DNA of 64,000 nucleotides from Acanthosepion esculentum. Its lineage: Eukaryota > Mollusca > Cephalopoda > Sepiida > Sepiidae. Position numbers and translations under genes: made by a program. Below the pieces are notes generated by a model. The model was not told the origin of the DNA and did no database searches. It saw only the letters and a program-made list of their open reading frames with translations. Positions 51,358-61,885 of the stretch are shown here, one piece after another. Position 1 is the stretch's first letter; each line of letters opens with the position of its first letter. The stretch is taken from the NCBI GenBank assembly GCA_964036315.1, contig OZ038487.1, positions 51,619,219-51,683,218 of the forward strand, given 5' to 3'.

Positions 51358-54271
51358 ATGTCTCTTCCTTCTTTGTTGGAATGTGATCGTTGCTTTTCTT
51401 GTGGCAACATTAATAAGCGTAAAAGAATCAGAAGTTGTTCAAATTGTCAACAGTCTTTTTATTTATCTTGCGTGGGATTGACTAGAAATCCTTTAGCGTC
51501 TTTGGTTGTTTGGAGTTGTTCACATTGTCTGTCTCTCTCGGCTCTACAAGATAATGTGATCCATCAAGATAATGAACCGACCCAAAGAGATTCCAGTGAA
51601 GTTTTGAGAGCAAACTCACTACTTAGGCAATTCTGGAAGGTGCCTTTAAAAATCCCTAAATCTGTCAGAATCCCAGCAGCTGATGCCTTGGCTACTGCCA
51701 TAGACCAGGCACTTAACTTGAATAGCTCGCTTGACTGGGATCACCTTTTCTCTTTCGCAACACTTGTGCTTGGCATTCCTTACAATAACGACCCTACATC
51801 ATCTGTCTCATCTATTGTGAAAAATAACATTTCTTTATTCAATTTGTCTAAAATAAATGCCACCGAATTTTCTACTCTTTCTAATCCTAATAGATTTCAT
51901 CCTTCATCTACAGTCGACGATTCTAAGAGACTCCGTGCCCTCGTCAATCCTAAGTTGATTGAGAGTCTCAGCTGCAGTTAGAGTATTGGCTTCATCCGAT
52001 ACTATACTAGCTACTAAACCAGAAGTTCTCACAGCGCTCCGTTGGAAACATCCTGCGCCACTATCAAATGTCGGATTTGTTCAGATGGAAAACAATGATT
52101 CAAATATTGAAATCTCAAAGGAAGCAATGGTTGCCGCTCTGAAGTCTTTCTCGGGAAGCAGCAGTGAAGGTGTGGACGGCCTTCGACCTGGTCACATCAA
52201 GGACTTAATTTCTGCCCACACTGCCGAAGCTGGTGAACATTTGAAAACATCCATAACAGCTCTTATTAATACCCTTATCCGAGCTGAGATACCCCAACAT
52301 GCTCGCGACTTAATATTTTCAGCCAACTTAACGGCTTAAAAAAAAAAAGACGGAGGTATCCGCCCTATCGCTGTTGGTAACATTTTTCATCGTCTCGTGG
52401 CAAAAATTGCTTGTAGAGTTGTTGTGAAGAAGATAGGGCATGAATTGCGACCTGTCCAGCTCGGGGTAGGCATACAGGACGCATGTGAAGCTGCGGTTCA
52501 TGCCACAAGATCATTTTTCGAGAATACATCACCTGTTTCCCCCAGTATCTTATTAAAATTGGATACGAAAAACGCTTTCAATAGCATCAGAAGGGATCAT
52601 GCCCTGGAAGTCTGCCATCAACGGACTCCTTCCATATTTAAACTTGCTCATCTTTCGTATAGTCATCCAAGTATGTTGATCGCCACCGATAATATTATCT
52701 CTTCTACTACTGGAATCCAGCAAGGTGATCCACTTTGTCCGCTACTATTTGCGATGGCTATTGACAGGGTAGCTAGTTCCATCGCTTCTCCTTTCAATAT
52801 ATGGTATCTTGACGATGCAACATTGGGAGGATCCATCGAGGCCGTAGCTGCTAACCTCCGACAAGTTATTCCTGCTTTATCTCTGCTTGGACTTGACATT
52901 AACTCGTCCAAGTCAGAGATAATAAACTTGAATTATAGTGCAGATGATTTTGAGACTGCTATCCGGGATATCAGACTCATCCTTGAGGATATAAAAATAA
53001 TACCTAAGGAGGAATTACACATTCTTGGTTCTCCAGTCTTTCCAATGGCCATTCGAGAGTGTTTGGATACTAAACATGTCATTCTGACAAGAATGACTGA
53101 GAAATTGCAACTAATTGATGTACATCCAGCCCTCTTCCTCTTGAAGAACAGTTTTTCGCTACCGAGTTTCCTCTACACTCTCCGAAGTGTCCCTTGCTAC
53201 CTCGAACAGGATTTCTTAAATGAGATAGATATCACAATTAAGAAATGCGCGGAGCTAATTTGCAACGTCAATTTCGACGACACAGGCCAGAGGCAGGCAA
53301 AGCTCCCTTTGAGTTTCAGAGGCCTGGGCCTTCGATCAGCGGTAGATTTGGCCCTTCCAGTATATTTTTCTTTACTTTCGTCCAGCCGCGGATTAATTGA
53401 TGAGATGCTCAGTGGATCGTCTCGGTGTTTCTCGGGTAGTTCTTTCGAACAAGTTTGCATCGTCTGGACCCAAGAATTACTTTCTATCCCACTAGACACA
53501 TCAAAACAAAAAAGCTGGGATAAAATAAAATGCGAGGCCAATTTTACTAATTTGAGGCTCTCTCTGGATCAGCATCGCCTCGCCTCGCCTCGCCTGCTTC
53601 ACAACCGTGTAGTGGCGCCTGGCTCAACACAGTGCCCTCTTTATCTACCGGTACCCTTCTAGATGATGTATGCACTCGGGGCAGAGTCGCGATTCGTTTT
53701 GGACTCAAACTATGTGAGCGTTACCAATGCAGATGTGGAGCCTCCATCAATGAGTTTGGTTTGCATCCTCTCTCCTGTCGTCGTAGTGCCTGTCGCATTC
53801 CACGGCATGCAGCAATAAACGACATCATCAAAAGAGGTTTGGATGCAGTTGGGTTCCCTTCCCAAATCGAACCCGTAGGCCTCGACTGTGGTGATGGAAA
53901 GCAGTCGGATGGCATTACCATTTTCCCTTTTAAAATGGGTAACTCGTTGATTTGGGATGCGACCTGTGCAGATACATTTTCGGTCGGTAATTTGATCGGG
54001 TCCGCGGTTGAGCCGGGGTCCGTTGCCCGGGACGCAGAGATGAAAAAATAGTTAAATATTCTTCTCTTGCTGATAGATTTTTTTTACTGCTATGGCAGTG
54101 GAGACTTCAGGGGTTATTGGCCCTTATTCGATGGCGTTCCTTCGGAGATTTGGTGGGATTGCGTCTCGATTAAGGGATGAGCCTCGCGAAACGGAGTGGC
54201 TCTTGCAGCATGTCTCACTGGCGATGGTTTGAGGTAATGCTTTCTCCATCATTGCGGCTGGCAGAGGATAG
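51358..54271 (+). pseudogene. Non-LTR retrotransposon ORF: PHD-like finger, RT, CCHC, RLE nuclease (broken)
   Basis: One ORF of roughly 960 codons, now in five pieces. Piece 1 (51358-51981): Cys 9/12/15, 27/30, 38 and 54/57 form a PHD-like finger, with Tyr35 where the ligand His belongs. A frameshift lies near 51960. Piece 2 (to 53662) has a nonsense TAA at 52337 and RT motifs: KKKDGGIRPIAVGN, LKLDTKNAFNSIRRD (Asp at 52562), TGIQQGDPLCPLLF, WYLDDATLGG (Asp-Asp at 52811), LGLDINSSKSEI. A frameshift lies near 53630. Piece 3 (to 54051): CRCGASINEFGLHPLSC (C-x1-C-x9-H-x3-C), then SDG and WDAT (D-x15-D, 53908/53956), a restriction-like nuclease. Frameshifts at the A-run 54043 and T-run 54078 and a TGA follow. 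The tail includes MAVETSGVIGP and ends at 54271. RLE-class non-LTR elements of the R2/NeSL grade have this order; I cannot place the clade. Confidence 0.85.
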
Positions 54272-54370
54272 AAAAAATTGTTTATAGTTACGTTGTTCTG
54301 GAATTTTCATCAATGGTCAACTGAACTTGCTTTGTTTCAATAAATTCTCTTCTTTTCAGAATATTAAAAA
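54272..54370 (+). mobile_element. Probable 3' UTR of the RLE retrotransposon
   Basis: About 100 bases from the last stop to an A-run (TTAAAAAAAATATA near 54364). Contains TTTCAATAAATTCTCTTC, an AATAAA-like signal 15-20 bases before the end. The 3' boundary is inferred. Confidence 0.45.
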
Positions 54371-54464
54371 AAATATATTCATTAAGACTATGTACACTGA
54401 TAAAATTATTACTACCAAATTATTACACAAGGCTGAATCATACTCATTCTCTTAACATTCCAAT

Positions 54465-54610
54465 AGTAAGAAGAGTAGATTTCTCCCAGGGAGCTTCTTC
54501 CCAAGAACTGTTGCTTTGTGGAACAGACTCTCAGACGGATGTTTTCCTGATAACTAACCTTGACCTATTCAAGATTAGGGTTAACCATTATGTTTTGTGC
54601 ATAATCTCAT
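54465..54610 (+). pseudogene. LINE C-terminus, part before the LTR insertion
   Basis: Broken plus frames: SFFPRTVALWNRLSDGCFPD in two frames, then 'NLDLFKIRVNHYVLC', the conserved end of the second Jockey/CR1-like subfamily. The 3' UTR begins TGCATAATCTCAT and is then split by the LTR; it resumes at 54941. Confidence 0.65.
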
Positions 54611-54935
54611 TGTTGGGGCGCACCCACCTTCACAACCACAATAGACTGATCCTATTATTATAAATAGAACAGTAGTTCTAGAGATTGGGAGGAGTGTAGC
54701 AGTGTAGTGCAGTGCAGAGTGAGACTTCTGTAGTGATCAGTTACACTTCCGTTTCTCGACCGGAAGATACCGTTGGACTTTATTACTATTATTTATTGTT
54801 ACTACTAACCTACGTTCGTTCTACTACTAATCTCTCTGATGTAAAGACCTCTCTGAATATACCAGTATTTTTCCCTACGACTGTGTTTGTTCGTTATTAC
54901 CATATACTCACGTGGAAACACTCAACATCTCAACA
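54611..54935. mobile_element. Solo LTR, 325 bp, with 5-bp target duplication
   Basis: Begins TGTTGGGGCGCACCC and ends CATCTCAACA, so the termini are TGTTG...CAACA. The 5 bases CTCAT stand on both sides (54606-54610 and 54936-54940), a perfect target duplication. Removing the LTR restores the LINE 3' UTR as in the uninterrupted copy at 50700-50760. A TATA-like ATTATAAATAGAAC is at about 54657. No internal region, primer-binding site or polypurine tract follows, so it is a recombination-derived solo LTR. The TGTTGGGGCG start reminds me of BEL/Pao LTRs, a weak guess. Confidence 0.85.
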
Positions 54936-54940
54936 CTCAT

Positions 54941-55045
54941 GAATTTCTTTTCTTGTCTTTTCTTATGCTCATAAAACACCACACAGTAACCATCTACCCT
55001 AAGTGGCTCTTGGGCCTTGTATTCGGTGAACATTAGTATAAAAAA
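54941..55045 (+). mobile_element. LINE 3' UTR, part after the LTR insertion
   Basis: GAATTTCTTTTCTTGTCTTT, then AAGTGGCTCTTGGGCCTTGT and TTAGTATAAAAAATGATTCT match 50730-50845. Confidence 0.7.
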
Positions 55046-55360
55046 TGATTCTCTCTCATGTCTTTCATTTTTGTCTCTTTTTCTCCTTTTTTATCTCTGC
55101 CACTTCCTTCACTGGTTATCCACCCCGGTCTCTTCTTTTGCATTCTCAATATACCAATTTTATTTCTGCTGTTATTACCTATGTGCATCCATCACAGTTT
55201 CTCTTCTACTCTTCATGTTTTTCTCTTGTTCTTACTGTCTTAGACAACTTTATTAAATTGTTCCTTAAATCCTTCTCTTTCCAACACTCATATTTCGGCT
55301 CTTCTTTCTGCTTCACATTCTCTCCGTCCATTGGCTGAATTCACTTTCCCACTCTATGAT
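55046..55360. other. Pyrimidine-rich stretch
   Basis: Plus strand rich in C and T with overlapping Ser/Phe/Leu frames; no gene. Confidence 0.5.
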
Positions 55361-55361
55361 G

Positions 55362-55945
55362 TGCAGAAGTTTAAATATCTTTGAAGTGTTTTAACAGGGG
55401 ATGGAAAATGTGATACCGAGATCCAATCATGTATTGGATAGTGAAAGAGGCATTCCAAAAGCTAAACAAGATGGTGAGAAATGAAGAAATTTCATAAGAA
55501 ACAAAGAAAAGAGTGCTGGATTGCTATACAATATCTATTCTTTTATATGGAAGTGAATGTTGGACAGTTACCTCACAGATGAGGGGAAAACTAGAGGTAG
55601 GAAAAATTAGGTTCTACAGAAGGATACTGAGAATTCCATGGACATGGTAAGTAACAAGGAAGCCTTAAAGAAAATGGCAACAGAAAGAACACATGATCAT
55701 AATCTGTAAGAGACAACTGAAATACCTTGAACACATGAGGAAAGAGGGTTTGGCAAACTTAACACTCATAGGGCATATTGAAGGCAAGAGAAATAGGGGA
55801 AGGAAGTAAGCCACTTACCTGATGAGCTTGTGCAAATTGATAATAGAATGGTGGGGAGCAAAGGGAGAAAAACTGTTAAGGCCCACAAGGGATAGAAGTT
55901 GTGGAGAGCCATGATCACCTATTTCCTGAAGGGATGTGACACTTT
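55362..55945 (+). pseudogene. RTE-like LINE 3' end
   Basis: CAGAAGTTTAAATATCTTTG (K-F-K-Y-L), then GGGGATGGAAAATGTGATAC (D-G-K-C-D-T) and GGAAGTGAATGTTGGACAGT (G-S-E-C-W-T). Next are AGGTTCTACAGAAGGATACTG (F-Y-R-R-x-L), GATGAGCTTGTGC, and the 3' end TGGAGAGCCATGATCACCTA with CTGAAGGGATGTGACAC. Stops and shifts throughout. It reaches the true 3' terminus of the family. Confidence 0.7.
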
Positions 55946-56900
55946 TCTTTCTAAACCTTCAGTTTGTATTGCTCTTGCCATTTACAGGCAAACTCTTATG
56001 ATTCACAAATGATGTCTTCTTTTTCAAGTTTCTCTCGGTTTATTTTTAACCAGCCTGGCATCTCAGTCACTAACAAACTTTCATTTAACCTCCCTTTTTC
56101 TTCTTTTTCTTCTTTTTCTTGTCTTCTTGCATCACATAGGCCATCCTTCTCATTTTGAACTGTAAAACCTTTTATCTTCCTTTTTTTTCTTTCTTGGAAT
56201 TTTGCTTTTTTCTTCTCACTTTTTGTTTTTATCTTTCTTTCTCTTTCTTTTCAAAACTTCCTTTTCTCTTCTCGCTTCCTGCTTTTATCTTTCTTTTTCT
56301 CTTCTGATTTCCTGCTTTTACCTTTCTTTCCTTTTCTCTCTTTTCAAACTTTCCTTTTCTCTTCTCACTTTTTGCTTTCTTTCTTTCTTTCTTTCTCTTT
56401 CTTTCTTTCTTTCTTTCTAGGTTCTTGCCTCCTGCTTTTATCTTACTTTTTCCCTCTTCACCTCCTCTAACCTTGTTTTCATTCTATCTCAGATTATGTC
56501 TCATCTACTTCTTTTACAACATCTCTTCAATTACTACACTTTTTTCATCAAACCCCTACACTTTTTTTTAACTCATTTTATTTTGTCATTCTTCCTTTTG
56601 CACCTCACTGATTTTGCTTCCTTTCTAGATCTTACTCTTTCTATTTCAAATTGCTTTTCCTCTACCCAAACCCTTCTTTATTCTTTACTCCACCCCAGCA
56701 GTTTAATATCAACCCTTCATCTATTCATTTTTTTTTCTTTTTAGTTATTCCTCCTTTCCTATCTCCTTTCTTTTCTTCTTACCCTTCCATTGTTGTACTG
56801 GTTGTTTTCCTTGAGTTCTACTTCAAAGTTTTTGTGTTGATATGCAGACAAATCTTTTCAGTTCTCTGCAGTTGAAGGAAGGTTCAAGAACACTTGAGAG
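55946..56900. repeat. Long polypyrimidine-biased tract
   Basis: From about 56060 the plus strand is C/T-dominated for some 700 bases. It includes pure tracts such as CTTTCTTTCTTTCTTTCTTT (56378-56420) and repeated 'ttttctcttctcac'. All open frames here are Ser/Phe/Leu composition artefacts. A GA run follows at 56896-56910. Confidence 0.7.
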
Positions 56901-57177
56901 AGAGAGAGAGTTTGATGCAGAAGGTTTTATTTTCGCAATAGAGAACAATCTTTTCGACATACAAGCAAAACTGAAGGACTTAGTCTCTTATGTGTACCTG
57001 AATAATAATACATAAAATTATTTCCCTCTCTCTTTGGGTATGCTGCATTGGTAATACAAAAGTCTCAGAATTTAAATGCTTACTCCACATTAAATTTTAT
57101 CTGCAGATACACCAAAGATTCCGCATAGTAAATTGGCTTCTTTTATTTTTCTATTTTAAGTGTCACTACTGAAAAAC

Positions 57178-57545
57178 AAAACATCCATCTATATGTATGT
57201 CAGCCTGTTTGTATCCATTTATTATCTTAGTCTGTTCATATCTATCTATCACAGTCTGTTTATTTCTGTCCATTTATCTATTTATTTATCTGTCTGTTTA
57301 TATCAACCTATCTCTTTATCTATTTCAGTCTGTTTATATCTATCTACCAATTATTCTGTCTGTTTTTATCTATCTCAGAAGTTTATATCTACCTATTTAT
57401 TTATCTATCTCTGTCTGTTTCTATCTATTTATCTATCTATCAATCTCTGTCTGTTTCTATCTACCTATCTATCTCAGTCTATTTCTATCTATCTCAGTCT
57501 GTTTATATCTCTCCATCTATCTCAGTCCCTTTCTATATATATATC
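57178..57545. repeat. TATC/TGTC tetranucleotide minisatellite, block 1
   Basis: TATCTATCTATC-type units interspersed with TCAGTCTGTTTATATCTATC and TCTGTCTGTTTCTATC higher-order repeats of about 30-50 bases. It gives rise to the Tyr/Ser/Leu-rich frames at 57160-57594, which are not genes. Confidence 0.9.
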
Positions 57546-57819
57546 TATGAAAAATTTCTCAGAGTTAACCTGTAGAAAAAGACAATATTTATAAATGTAA
57601 AAGACAATCGGAAAACTGTAATATTAGCTGATGCGTTTCATCCAATTGGACTTTTTCAAGGCAAAAACGAAATGAATTTATTAAAACAAAGTAACTAATA
57701 ATAACAAAACAAAATGTCCTTAGCAACTGGAAGAATTTAGAAAATGCTATTATATTCATATTGTCAACTGAAAATTATGTCAAGTACTCTCACATGTGGA
57801 AATACTGTTTTTATTGTTG

Positions 57820-58640
57820 TGTTGCCGGATTCAACCATTTTCTTTTGATTTCTTGATACTCTCGTGTACATTTGCTTGGGAGAGTAGTAATTCTGTTAGG
57901 AAAGGTGAAATAGGGAAAAGGCCTGGGCATAGATTAATATTTGGATAATATTCAATGTTGGCACTTTTGAGGATTTTCCTTCCGAGTGAGTTTTTTTTTT
58001 TTATGAGTAGCATTTTTAAAATCAAAATTGTGGTTGAATTTATTTTTATGTATGACTAGAGCATTAGTTAAGTTGTTTTTTGTGAGGTCTCTTTTGTTCT
58101 CATAAATGCATTTTTTAAAAATTTCTATTTGTTTCTCCAATAAATTGGGAGGAACAGTTTTGGTAATTTATTTTATAAATGCCTGCTTCAGAAATATTAT
58201 TGCTATTAGTGTTTGAGGATCTGAGTATATCCGTAATGGTTTTGGAAGTGTTTGTGACTATTTTAAGATTATTTAGATGGGATAGGTTGTTCTGGATAGT
58301 GGACGTGACAGAGTTGGTTGGTAATATTATGCATCTGTTTTCATGTAATTTATTATTGTGGATTATGTTATTATTTTTGTTTCGGTTGTATATTTTGTAT
58401 GCCTTTCTTCTTGAATTGTGGATGAAATGATATTGGTATTGTAGGTTTTTGAATTAGTTTTATATGTATGTTTCTTCTTTAGGTAAATATTGGGGACTGC
58501 AGATTCTTACTGCTCTCAGATAGAAACCTATAATAATTCCAAATTTTATTTTAGAAGAGTGGCTTGAGTAGAAACTGACCAGATCATTTTTGTTTACAGC
58601 CTTTCTGTAATGATATCCAGGAACGGAAGTGTAATTGGTT
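57820..58640 (-). pseudogene. Penelope-like element: linker and GIY-YIG endonuclease
   Basis: On the minus strand from 58640: VPGYHYRKAVNKNDLVSFYS and FGIIIGFYLRAVRICSPQYL (the end of the RT/thumb region), a stop, ILPTNSVTSTIQNN, and SHLNNLKIVTNTSKTITDIL. Then AGIYKINYQNCSSQFIGETN (the GIY and Y/F-I-G motifs with the first inter-motif Cys changed to Tyr) and a stop. A second frame follows with NALVIHKNKFNHNFDFKNAT, then NINLCPGLFPISPFLTELL. GIY-YIG nuclease fused after an RT is the diagnostic Penelope arrangement. Related to 28857-29130 and 5802-6072. Interrupted by stops and frameshifts. Confidence 0.75.
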
Positions 58641-58644
58641 TCAG

Positions 58645-58740
58645 TTTCTATCTATCTATCTATCTCAGTCTGTTTATATATATCTATCAATCTCAGTCTG
58701 TTCCTATCTATCAATCTATCTGTACTGTATCCCTTCAGAC
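58645..58740. repeat. TATC/TGTC minisatellite, block 2
   Basis: Same units as 57178-57545. The 1.1 kb between them holds the Penelope element, so one minisatellite was probably split by the insertion, or the repeat travels with the element. Confidence 0.85.
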
Positions 58741-59800
58741 CTATCTCTCTACTGTTTCCTGTCCTTTACTACTTTCAACAACACTTTCTCCCACATGATT
58801 GTTCCACCATTTTGTAATACTTGTTTTATTCTAAATAGATTCTAAACTTCATTTTCTATCAACATGTTGCTTGGTAATTCTTTTTTATTATTATACTTTG
58901 CTTTAAACCCATGAAAGGGAGTTTTAAAAATCAACTCAACATAATATTTCAATATGAAATTTTAGTTTAAAGCATTATCTCTTCTTTTTTCTCAGACAAA
59001 ATATTATCCACCATCATTATTATCAATTAATTGTATTTACTTTCAACTTAATTTAAACCCATCCCTCCATTGAATATCTTAATAAGACCCTGGCATTTTT
59101 TTCTCGTATAAGACCCTGGCATTTTTTTCTCATCTGCACAGTCTATTTACAGCTGCACACTGAAAAACAAAATAAAGATTCTGGTACTGTCAAAGGCATA
59201 TAAAAATTGAATTAAATGTTTTAAAATTATTTAACCTTCATGACTACATTGGACAGATTCCTTTTCAATTTCATTAGAAGAACTCTCAGCTGCTTGTATC
59301 TCAGAACACATTTTTCTTGTCTTTTATTAGTTCAACTCCTCTTTCATTTCTCTCTCTGCCAGTATACAATACTTCTTCGTTTATCCAGACACAATATGTT
59401 TGGATACTTCAAAATTCAAGATAATTGAATGCTTAAATTATTGAAAAAGAATGAAGAAAGAAGTCATTTTATGAAAGAAATTTAACATTTATATCATCAA
59501 ATAACATTTTCAAATGCATTGTATTCATGGTTTTGTCCAGTTTATTTTTTTATGAAACTGTGCATCATTTTTTGTCTGTTTTCATCTGACATCACATGTT
59601 TTCTGCTATTAAATCCCAAAGCTAAATGTACATGTCTTTGTAAGTTCCATCAACTTGAACATTTGTCAAACACAATAATTGCTTCTGTGTCTGGAATTGG
59701 GCATTGGGGTTGTTGAACTTCAACATGGGCAATATCATTACCAGTCTCCTCCTCTTCAAAATTTTCCAGCATGGTTATCTGTTTAACAGTACCCATGTTA
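58741..59800. other. AT-rich stretch
   Basis: A 26-base direct duplication (AAGACCCTGGCATTTTTTTC) at about 59085 and 59111. No gene recognised. Confidence 0.5.
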
Positions 59801-59801
59801 T

Positions 59802-60217
59802 TGGGATAATTCAAATGTATTTTCTTTATATGAAAGAATTAACAAAAATTAACTGAATGATTTTATCAGCATTTTTATCAAATATTGAGTATGGTTTTCT
59901 AAATTCTCAAAGCGCTTGTCTGAGATTAAATATTAGGATGTTGGTGTTTTTTCAAGATACCAGTTCTATTTGGTTGGGGATTAACTCTTTGAATTCTTCT
60001 GTCCTTTAGTAGGTCTTATTTTTTCTTTCAATAGTGTTGATAAACATTTTTCTATCTGACACTTAGCAAAATTTTGAGCACTCACTCCCAATTTATTTTA
60101 AAATAACAGAAAAATTCACTGAATCCAAGTAAATAAATCTCTTTAGTAGTAATATTGATCAGTCACTGTTTATTTTGATGTTTTTTATACTACTTAAAAT
60201 AGCAATTTTTGAAAGGA
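59802..60217. repeat. 3-kb inverted repeat, left arm (with 202-bp insertion)
   Basis: 59802-59890 plus 60093-60217 together equal 214 bases and are the reverse complement of 62646-62859 with only about two mismatches. The intervening 59891-60092 (ATGGTTTTCTAAATTCTCAA to CACTCCCAATT) is absent from the right arm, which serves as the empty site. Confidence 0.9.
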
Positions 60218-61364
60218 TTCTCTTTACGTCAAGTACTGTCACTTAATTTAGGGATTAGTTAAAATATTTAAAAATATTATCACAAAATAAAGGCAACACA
60301 TTAAGTAAAAGTCAATATTCACTTTATATTATATATTTGTTAGTTTTATTTGTACCCTTTTTATTGATATAAGAAATTCATGACAGAGTAAAATAATTCA
60401 ACCTTTACAGTTTAGAAATATCCTACTGTTATAAGATTCCAAAACTAACTAAATAATTCTCTTAATCTTACCAACTCCCTAAAATGAAAACACAGCCTGC
60501 AGTGAAGTTTTTCAACCAAAAGGCCACAGTCCCAATGAACAGGTTCCTAATTATAGTGTCTTCAAATTCCCTGAAAGACAACTTCCCAACCAGGGATTAG
60601 TTAATCTGAGACATGTCCTTCAGAATCAAGATGTTGGACATTCCTGAATTTTGTAGGATGGTTGGAAAACCTAAATTCTCTCAATGATGTGAGCAATTGA
60701 CTAAAAAATTCCACAAATTTTTCTTAAAAATACCCATTTCCCAAAAAGTTTATTTATAAATAAATAATTACCAAAAATTATACATACATAGAAAACAATT
60801 GTTTTACTTTATGTAATTGAATGTAAGTGCAAATCAGTAAATCTATCTGTCTATCAATCTCAGTCTGTTCATAAAAAGTTAATTTATAAATAAATAATTC
60901 CCAAGAATTATACACATGAAGAAAACAATTTGTTTACCTTCCATATCTGAACATCAATGACAACAGGTAAATGTTGGTGGATTCTAATTAGTTGTGGACA
61001 CTTGAGGATTATACAACTAGATGATATCTAACCTGAGCAAAGAGGTAAACAGCTATACTTTTCACAGTGTTTTAAGCAAGAAGCAGATAACAGTTTTTAA
61101 AAATCAAGTTAATAATAATTAAAGCATCAATTTTTCTTCAACTGATATTGCTTGGAGTGCCATATTTTTTGGCAAAGAGGATTTTTAAAAAGTAAAAGTG
61201 TTCAATTCTTCTCTTGACAGCTACCAATCATTTATGACAGGACATGATGACCGGTAGGTAAAAAATATTTTGTAAACACTAAAACCAGTTTTGGTTTGTT
61301 TTGCTTTCATTAATATTGCATCAGACTTTTCCCACTTATTAAATGTCAAATTCTGTTATTTTGA
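60218..61364. other. Interior of the 3-kb inverted repeat
   Basis: AT-rich, no coding recognised. 'ATTTATAAATAAATAATTAC' at 60750 recurs at about 60880 as part of a direct duplication of about 60 bases. A TATC/TGTC scrap (60841-60872) with the AATCTCAGTCTGTTCAT unit of the 57-58 kb minisatellite lies between the two copies. Confidence 0.5.
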
Positions 61365-61885
61365 TAATAAATAGATAGGTAGATATAGATCTTGTTTGCA
61401 CAAAAATCAAAATGCAAGATAGAGGTTCTGTTTGAACAAAAGTCAAAAAGATATCAGAGGTTCAGTTTTAATATGAGTGAAATATATATATTTTCAATTT
61501 ATATGAGAGACAAAATGTCAGATATAAATCTGATTTGCAGGAGACACTAAAAGGTAGATATCAGTCCAGTTAAAATAAGTCCAGTTTGTATGAGAGTCAA
61601 AAAGGCAGATATAGGTATGGTTTGAATAAGAGTCAAAATGTTAGAGAGAGGGCGGGTTTACATGAGAGGCAAAACATAGACATAGGTAGAGGTCCAGTTT
61701 GCACAAAAGTCAAAAATGCAGTTTGAAGCACTTAAAATGGTGAATATAGCTCTGGTTTGTACAAGAGTCTAAAAAGCATATATATGCTTGGTTTGAATGT
61801 GTCAAAATGGCAGACATATGCGATTTGAATAAGAATCAAAATGGCAGACATATATTTGGTTTGTGTAAGTCAACATTTAAACATA
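61365..61885. repeat. Degenerate minisatellite, about 40-45 bp unit
   Basis: Some 11-12 diverged units around a consensus like GGTTTGNATAAGAGTCAAAA followed by TGGCAGATATAGGTC. Landmarks: CAAAAATCAAAATGCAAGAT, GAGAGTCAAAAAGGCAGATA, AAGAGTCAAAATGTTAGAGA, AAGAATCAAAATGGCAGACA. No gene. Confidence 0.85.

Noticed and set aside
57160..57594. 144-codon frame of Tyr-Leu-Ser repeats
   Set aside because: It is a translation of the TATC/TGTC minisatellite.
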